Source: Sphingosinicella microcystinivorans (GTDB lineage: Bacteria > Pseudomonadota > Alphaproteobacteria > Sphingomonadales > Sphingomonadaceae). Taken from it: DNA of 64,000 bases. The position numbers and the translations under genes were made by a program. Below are positions 26,073 through 35,136 of this stretch, piece after piece; position 1 is the stretch's first letter; the number at the start of each line of letters is the position of its first letter. A model generated the notes under the pieces. That model was not told the DNA's origin. It saw nothing but the letters and a program-made list of their open reading frames with translations, and did not search any database. Where the stretch lies: positions 248,001-312,000 of the forward strand of contig NZ_RBWX01000009.1 in assembly GCF_003634215.1 (NCBI RefSeq), written 5' to 3'.

Positions 26073-27689
26073 ATGAGCATCAACCTCCGCCGCCGTGACC
26101 TTTTCGGTGCCGGCCTTGCCGCAGCCATCCCCGGCCGCGCATGGGCGACCGCGCTGAACCGTGGCTTCACACACAATGTGGCGAGCGGCGAACCCTCGCA
26201 GACCGCCGTGCTGCTGTGGACGCGCTACGTGCCCGCCGGCGATGCGGCGGCGCTCACTGCCGAGGTCGCCGAAGACGCGGGCTTCACGCGGATCGTGACG
26301 CGGAGCGAAACGACAGCGGCGGCCACGACCGATTACTGCGCCAGCGCCCGTGCCGAAGGGCTGGAGCCGGGACGCTGGTATTACTACCGCTTCCGCACGG
26401 CGTCGGGCGAAACCTCGCCCACCGGACGGACACGGACGCTGCCGGCAGGACGGACGGGGCGCTTCAACATCGCGGTCTTTTCGTGCTCCAACCTGCCGTT
26501 CGGCCTGTTCAACGCTTACGCCCACGCGGCTGGGCGGCAGGACATCGACCTTCTCGTCCACCTCGGCGACTATATTTACGAATATGGTCGCGGCACGTAC
26601 CCGAGTGCCGCCGAAGCGATGCCGGGGCGTATCCTCGAACCGGCAAATGAGATCGTGACGCCCGCCGATTACCACGCCCGCTATGCCACCTATCGCCGTG
26701 ACCGCGATCTTCAGGCGCTCCACCAGCGCTTTCCGATGATCTCGATCTGGGACGACCACGAATTCGCGAACGACACGTGGAAGGACGGTGCGCAGAATCA
26801 CCAGAGCGAGACCGAAGGCCCCTGGGAGACGCGCAAGGCGGCGGCAAAGGCGGCATACCGGCACTGGCTGCCGATGTCGGACGAACCCTACAAAGCCTAT
26901 GAGATCGGCGACCTTGCGACGCTGATCCGTCTCGATACGCGCGCCGAAGGCCGCGACAAGCAGCCCGAACTCGCCGACGCCTTCAAGCTCGCCGACGATC
27001 CGGCAAAGGCGCTTGCGGCGTTCCGCGATACCGTGTGGGCGGACCCTGCGCGGCAGATGCTCGGTGCGCCGCAGGAAGCGTTTCTAGCCGATGCGCTTAC
27101 CGCATCGGTGAAAGGCGGCACCCGCTGGCAGGTGGTGGCGCAGCAAATCCTCGCGGGCGAGACGAAGACGCCAGCGGATGCCGATGCGTCGTGGCTCGGC
27201 GGCACGCCGCCCGACTATGTGAAGCAGCGCTTTCAGGCAGGCGTGCTCGCCGGAAAGATCGGGCTGCCGTTCAACTTCGATTCCTGGGGCGGCTACCCGG
27301 CAGCGCGGACGCGCTATCTGGGCGCTGCGCAGGCTGCGGGTGCGAACCTCGTGAACCTCGCCGGAGACAGCCACAACGCCTGGGCGTATGACCTTGCAAA
27401 TGGCGGCAGCCCGGCGGGCGTGGAGTTCGGCGTGCAGGGCGTCACCTCTCCGGGGATGGAGAGCTACATGCGCGGGGCCGACCCGAAGCAGGTGGCAGAG
27501 GCGCTGGTCGGCGCGAACCCCGAGCTCAAATGGTGCGAAACCCAGCACCGAGGGTACATGACGCTGTCGCTGACCCCGGATGCGGCACAGTGCGACTGGC
27601 ACTTCCTGGAAACCATCCGGGCACGATCGACGGCGATCGCGGCGACGCACACCGCGCTGGTGCAGCCGGGCACGAACCGGATCGCCTGA
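26073..27689 (+). CDS. Tat-exported PhoD-family alkaline phosphatase/phosphodiesterase
   Basis: A 538-residue secreted metallophosphatase. The N-terminus MSINLRRRDLFGAGLAAAIPGRAWA carries a twin-arginine motif, so it is folded in the cytoplasm and exported by Tat. PhoD blocks follow: SGEPSQTAVLLWTRY (the N-terminal domain), VHLGDYIYEYG, ISIWDDHEFANDTW and LAGDSHNAWAYDL, which supply the calcium/iron ligands. Expected role is periplasmic phosphate scavenging from phosphoesters. No convincing Pho box was found upstream. Confidence 0.92.
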   Translation: MSINLRRRDLFGAGLAAAIPGRAWATALNRGFTHNVASGEPSQTAVLLWTRYVPAGDAAALTAEVAEDAGFTRIVTRSETTAAATTDYCASARAEGLEPGRWYYYRFRTASGETSPTGRTRTLPAGRTGRFNIAVFSCSNLPFGLFNAYAHAAGRQDIDLLVHLGDYIYEYGRGTYPSAAEAMPGRILEPANEIVTPADYHARYATYRRDRDLQALHQRFPMISIWDDHEFANDTWKDGAQNHQSETEGPWETRKAAAKAAYRHWLPMSDEPYKAYEIGDLATLIRLDTRAEGRDKQPELADAFKLADDPAKALAAFRDTVWADPARQMLGAPQEAFLADALTASVKGGTRWQVVAQQILAGETKTPADADASWLGGTPPDYVKQRFQAGVLAGKIGLPFNFDSWGGYPAARTRYLGAAQAAGANLVNLAGDSHNAWAYDLANGGSPAGVEFGVQGVTSPGMESYMRGADPKQVAEALVGANPELKWCETQHRGYMTLSLTPDAAQCDWHFLETIRARSTAIAATHTALVQPGTNRIA

Positions 27690-27710
27690 CCGCGCTTGCA
27701 AAATAGGACG

Positions 27711-27733
27711 GGAGCGGCTGGAGTGGCCGCTCC
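27711..27733 (+). terminator. Weak hairpin after the phoD-like gene
   Basis: GGAGCGGC (27711-27718) and GCCGCTCC (27726-27733) form a perfect eight-base stem with a seven-base loop, 22 bases past the stop. No T run follows, so it may be a weak terminator or 3'-end structure. The rest of 27734-27938 shows no coding signature that I trust. Confidence 0.35.
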
Positions 27734-27938
27734 GGCGTGCCGCTGAGGCCCGGATTTCCCGCGAAGTTGATGAAGTTGAGACATGCCCCGCGCGGGCGTG
27801 CGCGGGTTCGTGCGCGGCGACACTTCGCACGTTCGATGTTGAGGATATCCACACGCGCAGGATGCCGCGCGCTTCAAAGAGCAGCGGCCCTGCCTTGCAC
27901 GGGCAATCCTATTTCGGAAGACCCCTTATCGTGCGTTC

Positions 27939-29027
27939 CTAGAGCTTCGGCGCGAGGAAAGTGGCGACGTCTGCCAGCGCCACGGTCTTGTCGAGATAGG
28001 CGTCGCCGATTGCGCGTGCGAGGACGAAGGGGGTGGCGCCGCCTGCGGCCTTCTTGTCCTGCTGCATGTGGTGGACGAGCGCGTCCACATCGAAACCGAA
28101 GCCTTTGGGGCTGACCGGAAGGCCCGACGCGGCGAGGTGGGCCTGCGCGCGGGCGGCATCTTCGGCACTGCACAGCCCCCGATGCGCCGAGAACGCGAAG
28201 GCCATGACCATGCCCGTCGCGACCGCCTCCCCATGGAGCAAGCGATCGGAGAAGCCGGTTTCGGCCTCGAACGCGTGACCGAAGGTGTGGCCGAGGTTGA
28301 GGAGCGCGCGGCGGCCGCTCGTCTCGCGCTCGTCCTCCGCGACGATTGCCGCCTTCATGCGGCAACTGTGCGCGATGGCATGGACCTGCGCGGCGCGGTC
28401 TCCGGCGAGGAGCGCGGCGCCGTTGCCCTCGCACCACGCGAAGAAATCCGCGTCGCCGAGCAGGCCGTATTTGACGACCTCTGCGTAGCCCGCGCGCATT
28501 TCGCGGGGGCCGAGCGTATCGAGAAGTTCGGGATCGATGAGCACGCGCGACGGCTGGTGGAAGGCGCCGACGAGATTCTTGCCCGCTCCAGCATTGATCG
28601 CCGTCTTGCCGCCGACAGACGAATCGACCTGCGCGAGCAGCGTCGTCGGGATCTGCACGAATTCGCAGCCGCGCCGCGCGACCGCAGCGGCAAAGCCGGT
28701 GAGATCGCCGATGACGCCGCCCCCGAACGCGATGACGGCGTCGCCGCGTTCCACGCCTGCGGCAAGGATGCGCTCCACGAGCGTTTCGAACGACCGCCAG
28801 TTCTTGGTCGCCTCCCCCGCCGGGAAGATCACGGGATCGATCGGGCGGTCGAGCGCAGCGGCCAGCGTTGCGAGATGTGCGGCCGCGACGGTTTCATCGG
28901 TGACGACGAGCTGGGGCCGACCGCTTTTGGGAAGCGCGATCTCGCGCCCCGCATCGGCGAGGATGCCCGGCGCAATGACGATATCGTAGGCGCGCGCGCC
29001 AAGCTCCACCCGAACCACTTCTTTCAC
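27939..29027 (-). CDS. aroB: 3-dehydroquinate synthase
   Basis: Second enzyme of the shikimate pathway, cyclising DAHP to 3-dehydroquinate with NAD and a divalent metal. The 362-residue protein has the NAD loop AFGGGVIGDLTGFAAAVARRG, QIPTTLLAQVDSSVGGKTAIN, EVVKYGLLGD and metal ligands in LNLGHTFGHAFE. Length is normal. It overlaps aroK by four bases in the conserved aroK-aroB order. Confidence 0.96.
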   Translation of the reverse strand: MKEVVRVELGARAYDIVIAPGILADAGREIALPKSGRPQLVVTDETVAAAHLATLAAALDRPIDPVIFPAGEATKNWRSFETLVERILAAGVERGDAVIAFGGGVIGDLTGFAAAVARRGCEFVQIPTTLLAQVDSSVGGKTAINAGAGKNLVGAFHQPSRVLIDPELLDTLGPREMRAGYAEVVKYGLLGDADFFAWCEGNGAALLAGDRAAQVHAIAHSCRMKAAIVAEDERETSGRRALLNLGHTFGHAFEAETGFSDRLLHGEAVATGMVMAFAFSAHRGLCSAEDAARAQAHLAASGLPVSPKGFGFDVDALVHHMQQDKKAAGGATPFVLARAIGDAYLDKTVALADVATFLAPKL

Positions 29028-29602
29028 GCGGATTCCCCCAGACGGCGGAGTTCCGCCACGATGGCCTCGACGGCGATATGATGCGGCGCGGGCTGGCTCG
29101 GCACGCGAATCTGCGCCTCGGCATAAAGCGGATTGCGCACCGCAGCGAGATCGCGAAGCACCTGCCCGGCATCCTTGTCCTTCAGCAGCGGGCGGTGATC
29201 GCGCTTGGAAACACGCTCGACGAGCGTATCGATATCGGCATCGAGCCAGACCGCGATTGCGTTTTCAAGGACGCGCGCGCGCGTTTCCGGATCAACGAAC
29301 GCGCCGCCGCCGGTGGCGATCACCTTGGGCATACCGGAGATGAGACGCGCGATCACGCGGCGTTCGCCTTCGCGGAAATGCGTTTCGCCGTAGCGTGAGA
29401 AAATCTCCGAAACCGTAAGGCCCGCGGCCTCTTCGATCGCCTCGTCGGCATCCACGAATTCAAGGTTGAGGCGCTTCGCGAGGCGGCGTCCAATCGTGGT
29501 TTTGCCCGCGCCCATCAGCCCCACAAGCACGACGGAACGGCTGAGACCGCGCCTGCGGCGAACAGGCGGCGGGGAGGCTTTTTTTGGTTCGCAAGCGTTC
29601 AT
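29024..29602 (-). CDS. aroK: Shikimate kinase
   Basis: Phosphorylates shikimate with ATP. The 192-residue protein has a P-loop GLMGAGKTTIGRRLA (residues 28-42), the shikimate-binding FVDADEAIEEAAG, and IATGGGAFVDPETR. A 20-residue basic N-terminal extension (KKASPPPVRRRRG) precedes the P-loop, common in alphaproteobacteria. Overlaps aroB by four bases. The gap to the divergent small membrane-protein gene (29698) is 95 bases. Confidence 0.95.
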   Translation of the reverse strand: MNACEPKKASPPPVRRRRGLSRSVVLVGLMGAGKTTIGRRLAKRLNLEFVDADEAIEEAAGLTVSEIFSRYGETHFREGERRVIARLISGMPKVIATGGGAFVDPETRARVLENAIAVWLDADIDTLVERVSKRDHRPLLKDKDAGQVLRDLAAVRNPLYAEAQIRVPSQPAPHHIAVEAIVAELRRLGESA

Positions 29603-29697
29603 CGCACTCGCTATACACAGGCGCCTCGCCGAAGGCCAAGCGCGCTCCGCCGTGCCTGCGCTTGCAGCGGACCGTAACCAACGCGAATGCTTCGGAG

Positions 29698-29844
29698 ATG
29701 CGATTGTCCCGCCTGTTATTCTGGCTGTTTGTCATCATTCTCGCCGTCGTCGTGATCGGCGGCGTGGTGCTGATGTTCGTCGATATTCCGCACACGACTG
29801 CGCGCGTGGAGCAACCGGTTTCGAATGAAACGCTGGGTCTCTAG
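29698..29844 (+). CDS. Small single-span membrane protein of unknown function
   Basis: A 48-residue peptide, MRLSRLLFWLFVIILAVVV followed by more hydrophobic residues and a polar C-terminus ending PVSNETLGL. One membrane span (about residues 6-27), with the positive charges at the N-terminus predicting an inside N-terminus. A GGAG lies just before the ATG. Its last 20 bases overlap the next gene, an arrangement that suggests coupling. I do not recognise a family, but the position between aroKB and xerD supports it as a real small gene. Confidence 0.65.
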   Translation: MRLSRLLFWLFVIILAVVVIGGVVLMFVDIPHTTARVEQPVSNETLGL

Positions 29845-31609
29845 CACCGCCCTCGCCGCGCTGTTCATGGCAACGGCGGCATCCGGGCAGGATGCCCCGA
29901 AGTCGCTGCTGCCCGACGTGTTCGGCGCGCCGCCGCCCGAAGCGCCGCCGCCCGCGCCGCGCCCTGTCACGCCAGCCACGCCTGGCGCGGACGCGGCTCC
30001 CGCCGGAGCGGCGGAAGGCGTGCCGACGCCGGGACAGCCAGCCGCACCCGGCCCGGCAGCGCAGACGCCCGCCGCACCCGATCCCTTCGCCAGCGGCCCA
30101 TCGCGCGCAGGCAGCTTCGACGTCGCAGGCCCGCTGACCGCCCGGCTTGGCGGCTATGGCATGGGCGCGTTCCAGAACAGCGACGGGCGCTTCCTGAACG
30201 GCCTTCTGCAGCGCACCAAGCCGCCGATCGCTTCGCGCTGGGGGCATATCCTGCTGCGCCGCGCGCTGCTTTCCCAGGTGCCGACGCCAAGGGGCGTGCG
30301 CCCCGCCGACTGGCTTGCCGAGCGCGCGCTGCTATTGCTGCGCATGGGCGAGGTGGACGGCGCCAAGCTGCTTGTCGATGCGCTTCCGCTCGACCGCTAC
30401 ACGCCGCGGCTTTACGCCGTGGCAAGCCAGGTGCACCTCGCCGCTGGCGATCTCCCGGCACTGTGCCCGCTCGCGCCCAACGCAAAGGCGTTTTCCAAGC
30501 TGCCGTTCTGGGACGCCGCGAACGGGATTTGTGCCGGGCTTGAAGGCGACGACATCACCGCCGCTGCGCAGTTCGACCGGCTGCGCGCACGGCGCGCCAT
30601 GCCGATGATCGACATCGTGCTCGCCGAACGCGCCGCCACCGTGGTGACGGGCGAAGGCCGGGGCGCCAATATCGACTGGGACGAAGCGAAATCGCTGAGC
30701 GCGTATCGCTTCGGATTGGCAACCGCCGCTGGCATCGAGATTCCCGAAACGCTGCTCGCACGTCCGCCTGTGGCGCTTGCCGGGTGGATGATGCGCGCGC
30801 CGGGGCTTTCCATCGACAGGCGCGCCGTCGCTGCGCCGATCGCCGCGGCCTACGGCATCGCCTCCGCGCGCGAACTCGCCGCGCTCGCCGCCGCGCGTGT
30901 CGCCGCGATCGAACCGGGCGCCGAGGGTGAGGACACCATCGCCGACATCCGGGCCGCCTATGCGGGCCGCAACGCCGAAGAGCGCATCGCTGCGATGCAG
31001 CGCATCTGGCAGGCCGCCGAAACGCCGCAGGAACGCTATGGCGCGCTCGTGCGCACCGCCGCCGCCGCCGCGCGTATCCCGCCCGCCGCCGCACAGGCGG
31101 ACGATGCGCCGGGCCTGATCGAATCGATGCTTTCGGCGGGTTATGTGCGAGAGGCGCTGAAATGGTGGCCGGTGCTGGCGGATGGGCCGGAGGACGCGCG
31201 GCGCGCGGCGTGGCCGTATCTCGCGCTCGCCGACCGCACGGGAAAAATCGCGAACGGCGACGTCGGTGAGGCGCGCGCGTGGCACGGCTCGCTTTCAGGC
31301 AAGCGCGCAGACCGCAAGGCGGCAATGTTCGCCGCCGCAATGCAGGCGCTCAACCCCAACGGCGACTGGAAGGGTCTTGCCAGCGACCTCGGCGTCGGCG
31401 CGCTCGACAATCGCTACACGCGGCGGATCGCGGCGGCAGCGCTCGAAAAGCGGCGCGGCGAAGTGGCGATCCTGGCGGGGGTCGGGCTGCAATCGAACTG
31501 GGCGGGCGTGTCGCCGGCACAGCTTTCGGTCATCGTCGGGGCGCTCAATCGCGCAGGCTTCACGCGCGAAGCGCGGATGATGGCGATCGAGGCGGTGACG
31601 CGGAGTTGA
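29825..31609 (+). CDS. Secreted protein of unknown function, helical-repeat type
   Basis: A 594-residue protein with a signal peptide (MKRWVSSTALAALFMATAASGQ, cleavage near residue 21), then about 70 residues rich in Pro and Ala (PPPEAPPPAPRPVTPATPG) that look like a flexible periplasmic linker. The rest is Ala- and Leu-rich and helical, resembling TPR-like superhelices (LAERALLLLRMGEVDGAKLLVDALP, LYAVASQVHLAAGDLPALC). No catalytic motif is seen. It sits between a small membrane protein and xerD, coupled to both. Envelope function is inferred from the signal peptide only. Confidence 0.75.
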   Translation: MKRWVSSTALAALFMATAASGQDAPKSLLPDVFGAPPPEAPPPAPRPVTPATPGADAAPAGAAEGVPTPGQPAAPGPAAQTPAAPDPFASGPSRAGSFDVAGPLTARLGGYGMGAFQNSDGRFLNGLLQRTKPPIASRWGHILLRRALLSQVPTPRGVRPADWLAERALLLLRMGEVDGAKLLVDALPLDRYTPRLYAVASQVHLAAGDLPALCPLAPNAKAFSKLPFWDAANGICAGLEGDDITAAAQFDRLRARRAMPMIDIVLAERAATVVTGEGRGANIDWDEAKSLSAYRFGLATAAGIEIPETLLARPPVALAGWMMRAPGLSIDRRAVAAPIAAAYGIASARELAALAAARVAAIEPGAEGEDTIADIRAAYAGRNAEERIAAMQRIWQAAETPQERYGALVRTAAAAARIPPAAAQADDAPGLIESMLSAGYVREALKWWPVLADGPEDARRAAWPYLALADRTGKIANGDVGEARAWHGSLSGKRADRKAAMFAAAMQALNPNGDWKGLASDLGVGALDNRYTRRIAAAALEKRRGEVAILAGVGLQSNWAGVSPAQLSVIVGALNRAGFTREARMMAIEAVTRS

Positions 31610-32499
31610 GCCTGCCGGGCGACCACCGCGCGATCGCGCTGTTCCTCGACATGATGGCCGCCGAGCGTGGCGCGGCAGCGAACACCATCACGGCCTACAG
31701 CCGCGACCTTTCGCAGGCGAGCGAAGCGCTTTCAGGAGGGCTCGCGGCTTCGGACGCCCGAACACTCGAACGGCTGATCCACGAATGGCGCGACCTTGCA
31801 GCGACCAGCCTTGCGCGCAAGCTCTCCGCAGTGCGGCGCTTCTTCGCGTTCCTCGTTTCCGAAGGGCTGCGGGCCGACAATCCGGCGGGCGATCTCGCGT
31901 CTCCCGCGAAAGGTCGGCCGCTGCCCAAGACGTTGTCGCGCGAGGAGGTCGACCGAATCTTCGCGGTCGTCGAGGAAGAAGCGGCGTCCGGCCCGGCGGG
32001 GTTGCGGCTGAAAGCGCTGATCGAGCTGCTTTACGGATCGGGGCTGCGCGCGACCGAGCTCGTTTCGCTGCCGCGCGCGGCGATCAAGCCTGGCACGCCC
32101 TATGCCGTGCTGAAGGGCAAGGGCGACAAGGAGCGCATGGTGCCCGTGTCCTCGCGCGCCGGGGAGGCGGTGGCGGCGTGGGCGGCGACGCTGACGCCGG
32201 GTGAAAAATATCTGTTCCCTTCCGGCAATACCCACATGTCGCGCGTGCGGCTGTTTCAGATCGTCAAGACTTTGGCGGCGGCTGCCGGAATCTCGCCCCT
32301 GCGCGTCTCCCCGCACGTGCTGCGCCATGCGTTCGCAACGCATCTGCTGGAGGGCGGAGCCGACCTTCGCGCGCTGCAATCGATGCTGGGCCACGCCGAC
32401 ATCGCGACAACGCAGATCTACACGCATGTGCAATCCGCGCACCTCGTCGAACTCGTCAACCGCGCGCACCCGCTTGCCGATCGGCCCCAAGATGACTAG
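31606..32499 (+). CDS. xerD: Tyrosine recombinase XerD
   Basis: Site-specific recombinase that, with XerC, resolves chromosome dimers at dif. From a TTG start the protein has 297 residues, the normal XerD size; the TTG overlaps the upstream stop (TTGA). The frame is open far upstream but shows no family homology there. Catalytic residues are R148 (GLRATELV), K172 (GKGDKER), H237 and R240 (HVLRHAFATHLL), H263 (LGHADI) and Y272 (TTQIYTH). XerD is favoured over XerC by overall sequence, with some uncertainty. Confidence 0.9.
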   Translation: MSLPGDHRAIALFLDMMAAERGAAANTITAYSRDLSQASEALSGGLAASDARTLERLIHEWRDLAATSLARKLSAVRRFFAFLVSEGLRADNPAGDLASPAKGRPLPKTLSREEVDRIFAVVEEEAASGPAGLRLKALIELLYGSGLRATELVSLPRAAIKPGTPYAVLKGKGDKERMVPVSSRAGEAVAAWAATLTPGEKYLFPSGNTHMSRVRLFQIVKTLAAAAGISPLRVSPHVLRHAFATHLLEGGADLRALQSMLGHADIATTQIYTHVQSAHLVELVNRAHPLADRPQDD

Positions 32500-32508
32500 G
32501 CGGGGGCG

Positions 32509-33453
32509 ATGATTACGTATCTCGAATTCGAGAAGCCCGTCGCCGAACTGGAGACGCGCATCAAGGAACTGAAGGCGTCGGCCGGCGAAGGCACGGTCAA
32601 CATCGACGCCGAGGTGAAGAAGCTGGAAGCCAAGGTCGAGGCGCAGCTGAAGGCGATCTACGCCAAGCTGACGCCGTGGCAGAAGACGCAGGTGGCGCGC
32701 CACCCGGCGCGGCCGCACCTGAAAGACATCACCGCCGCGCTCATCACGGACTTCACGCCGCTCGCAGGCGATCGCAAGTTCGGCGAGGACTGCGCGATCA
32801 TCGGTGGACCCGGGCGCTTCCGCGGCCGCCCGGTGATGGTGATGGGGCACGAGAAAGGCTCCGACACCGCGAGCCGCCTCAAGCACAATTTCGGCATGGC
32901 GAAACCCGAAGGCTACCGCAAGGCGGTGCGCCTGATGGAGATGGCGGACCGTTTCGGGCTTCCGGTCATCAGCTTCGTGGACACATCGGGCGCGTTCCCC
33001 GGCATCCACGCCGAGGAGCGCGGACAGGCGGAAGCCATCGCGCGATCGACCGAAGCCTGCCTGAAGCTCGGCACGCCGATGGTCGCCGCGATCGTCGGCG
33101 AGGGCGGATCGGGCGGCGCAGTCGCGCTGGCGACCGCGAACCGGATCATCATGCTCGAACACTCCGTCTATGCGGTGATCTCGCCCGAAGGCTGCGCGTC
33201 CATTCTGTGGCGCACGTCGGACAAGGCGGCGGACGCGGCGGCGGCGATGAAACAGACCGCGCAGGACCTGAAGGCGCTGAACCTGATCGACGTGATCGTG
33301 CCCGAACCCGTTGGCGGCGCGCACAGGAGCCCGCAGGCGGCGATCAAGATGCTCGGCGATGCGGTCGAAACGCAGCTCGCAACGATGGACGGCATGGGCG
33401 CCGACGCCGTGCGGGACGACCGGCGAGCGAAGTTCCTGGCGATGGGGCGCTGA
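32509..33453 (+). CDS. accA: Acetyl-CoA carboxylase carboxyltransferase subunit alpha
   Basis: Transfers carboxyl from biotin to acetyl-CoA, with AccD, in the first step of fatty acid synthesis. The 314-residue protein contains YLEFEKPVAELE at the N-terminus, VMGHEKGSDTASRLKHNFGM, PEGYRKAVRLMEMADRFGLPVISFVDTSGAFPG and VIVGEGGSGGAVALATANR-like oxyanion blocks, all standard for AccA. Ten bases after xerD. Convergent with phaR, 12 bases away, without a visible terminator. Confidence 0.96.
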   Translation: MITYLEFEKPVAELETRIKELKASAGEGTVNIDAEVKKLEAKVEAQLKAIYAKLTPWQKTQVARHPARPHLKDITAALITDFTPLAGDRKFGEDCAIIGGPGRFRGRPVMVMGHEKGSDTASRLKHNFGMAKPEGYRKAVRLMEMADRFGLPVISFVDTSGAFPGIHAEERGQAEAIARSTEACLKLGTPMVAAIVGEGGSGGAVALATANRIIMLEHSVYAVISPEGCASILWRTSDKAADAAAAMKQTAQDLKALNLIDVIVPEPVGGAHRSPQAAIKMLGDAVETQLATMDGMGADAVRDDRRAKFLAMGR

Positions 33454-33465
33454 CGCCCCTTCCCG

Positions 33466-34011
33466 TTACTTCTTGCCTAGCTTGTCTAGCTTTGCCTGAA
33501 GCTCGGCCATCTCGCGCTTGAGATCGGCGAGCTCGGAGGCTTCGTCGGCGGGCGCCTCACCCGGTTGCGGGGTCTTGCCCGCCATCATGCTGGCCGCTGC
33601 TTCGAACATCGCCATGTTCTGCTTGGCAATCGTTTCGAACGGATTGAACGCGCCGGCCATCGATTTGCGGAACTGCTCCTGATTGCGGCGCAGCGCAGCC
33701 ATCGAGGCTTCGAGATAGGGCGGCACCATCGATTGCATCGAATCGCCGTACATCGCGATGAGCTGACGGAGGAACGGCGTCGGCAGCATGGTCTGGCCGC
33801 GGTTTTCCTCTTCCATGATGATCTGCGTGAGCACCGAGCGCGTGATGTCTTCGCCCGACTTCGCGTCGACCACCTTGAAGTCCACGCCCGCCCGCGTCAT
33901 CTCGCCGAGATGATCGAGCGTGATATAGCTCGATGAGCCGGTATTATAGAGACGGCGGTTGGCGTATTTCTTGATGATGATCGGGTCGGATTTGGTTTCT
34001 TCGTCGGACAT
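33466..34011 (-). CDS. phaR: Polyhydroxyalkanoate synthesis regulator PhaR
   Basis: A 181-residue DNA- and PHB-binding repressor of phasin and PHA genes. The N-terminal PHB/PHA accumulation regulator domain is clear: PIIIKKYANRRLYNTGSSSYITLDHLGEM from about residue 10. The second domain (FLRQLIAMYGDSMQSMVPPYLEASM) and a coiled-coil C-terminus (ASELADLKREMAELQAKLDKLGKK) follow. The ATG at 34011 has GAGG upstream and is the family start. This start codon and that of the divergent PhaC-like gene share two bases (CATG), so there is no intergenic space. Confidence 0.92.
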   Translation of the reverse strand: MSDEETKSDPIIIKKYANRRLYNTGSSSYITLDHLGEMTRAGVDFKVVDAKSGEDITRSVLTQIIMEEENRGQTMLPTPFLRQLIAMYGDSMQSMVPPYLEASMAALRRNQEQFRKSMAGAFNPFETIAKQNMAMFEAAASMMAGKTPQPGEAPADEASELADLKREMAELQAKLDKLGKK

Positions 34012-35098
34012 GAACGACCTCGATGCTGCGGGTGCGAAAGCCATAGCACGCAGCGATGCTGCGCAGCAACACGCCGCAGCAGGCAGCCCGCGCGGGCCGC
34101 ATCCGCTGCCGTTGTTCCTGGACCATGCCCGGCAGGCGATCGGCGGGGACCGGGCGCGCATGGAGCGCTTTCTCGGCGCGCTGGCCGCCTATCAGCAATC
34201 CGGCTGGCGGCGCGATCTGCCGGAAATGCCGGTGATCGCATCGTGCGGCAGTGCAGTGCTGCGCGACTATGGCGGCAGCGGACGCCCCGCCGTGTTCGTC
34301 CCGTCGCTGATCAACACCACCGATGTCCTGGACCTGACGGCGGAGCGTTCTCTGCTGCGCCACATCGCGGGCCGGGGCGTGCGGCCCCTGCTTGTCGATT
34401 GGCAGTCGCCCGGGGCGGCGGAGGCGACGCTGTCGGTGAGCGGATATGTTGCCGAACGGCTACGCCCGCTGCTCGACACCGTGGGCGAACCGCTCGATCT
34501 CGTGGGTTACTGCCTTGGCGGGACGATGGCGCTCGCCGCAGCCTCACATCCCCTGGTGCGGCGCGTGGCGACCATCGCCGCGCCCTGGGACTTCGCAGGT
34601 TATCCCGCGGCACGGCGGCAGGCACTGCTGTCTCACTGGCGCGGCGTCGCCCCTTCCCTCTCGGCGCTCGGCGGGATGCCGATGGACCTGATCCAGCCTG
34701 CGTTCTGGTCGCTCGACCCGGCGGGCGCGGTTGCGAAGTACGAGCGCTTCGGGCGCCTCGATCCCGCCTCTGACGAGGCGCGTCTGTTCGTCGCGGTCGA
34801 AGATTGGGCGAATACCGGCCCCGCGCTCACCGTTCCCGCCGCGCGCGAATGCTTCGAAGACTTCTTCGGTGCGAACGTCCCCATCGAGGGCGGCTGGCGC
34901 GTAGGCGGCGAGATCATACCCCCGCCCACAAAACCGACGCTCAACATCGTTTCGCGCACCGACCGGCTTGTCCCCGCGGTCGCGGTCGAACCGTTCGGCG
35001 AAACGCGGCTGATCGATGCCGGGCACGTGGGGATGATGGTCGGCTCAAACGCGCGCGCGCAGCTTTGGCAACCGCTCGCCGATTGGCTCACGGCCTGA
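34010..35098 (+). CDS. Short PhaC-like alpha/beta hydrolase with cysteine nucleophile
   Basis: A 362-residue alpha/beta hydrolase-fold protein resembling PHA synthase. The nucleophile elbow is GYCLGG with C168 (PHA synthases use Cys, lipases Ser), and the rest of a Cys-Asp-His triad is present as D318 (VSRTDRLVP) and H339 (DAGHVGMM). The size matches class III PhaC (about 355 residues), not class I (about 560), but no PhaE partner is adjacent. Divergent from phaR and followed by a biosynthetic thiolase. No clear ribosome-binding site precedes 34010, so the true start could be later. Confidence 0.75.
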   Translation: MNDLDAAGAKAIARSDAAQQHAAAGSPRGPHPLPLFLDHARQAIGGDRARMERFLGALAAYQQSGWRRDLPEMPVIASCGSAVLRDYGGSGRPAVFVPSLINTTDVLDLTAERSLLRHIAGRGVRPLLVDWQSPGAAEATLSVSGYVAERLRPLLDTVGEPLDLVGYCLGGTMALAAASHPLVRRVATIAAPWDFAGYPAARRQALLSHWRGVAPSLSALGGMPMDLIQPAFWSLDPAGAVAKYERFGRLDPASDEARLFVAVEDWANTGPALTVPAARECFEDFFGANVPIEGGWRVGGEIIPPPTKPTLNIVSRTDRLVPAVAVEPFGETRLIDAGHVGMMVGSNARAQLWQPLADWLTA

Positions 35099-35136
35099 AG
35101 CGCACTACATAGGCGGGAAATCGGAAAGGATTCCCC

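Noticed and set aside
27690-27938. Short open frames on both strands between the phoD-like gene and aroB
   Set aside because: No convincing start signal or family similarity; composition and hairpins indicate non-coding DNA.
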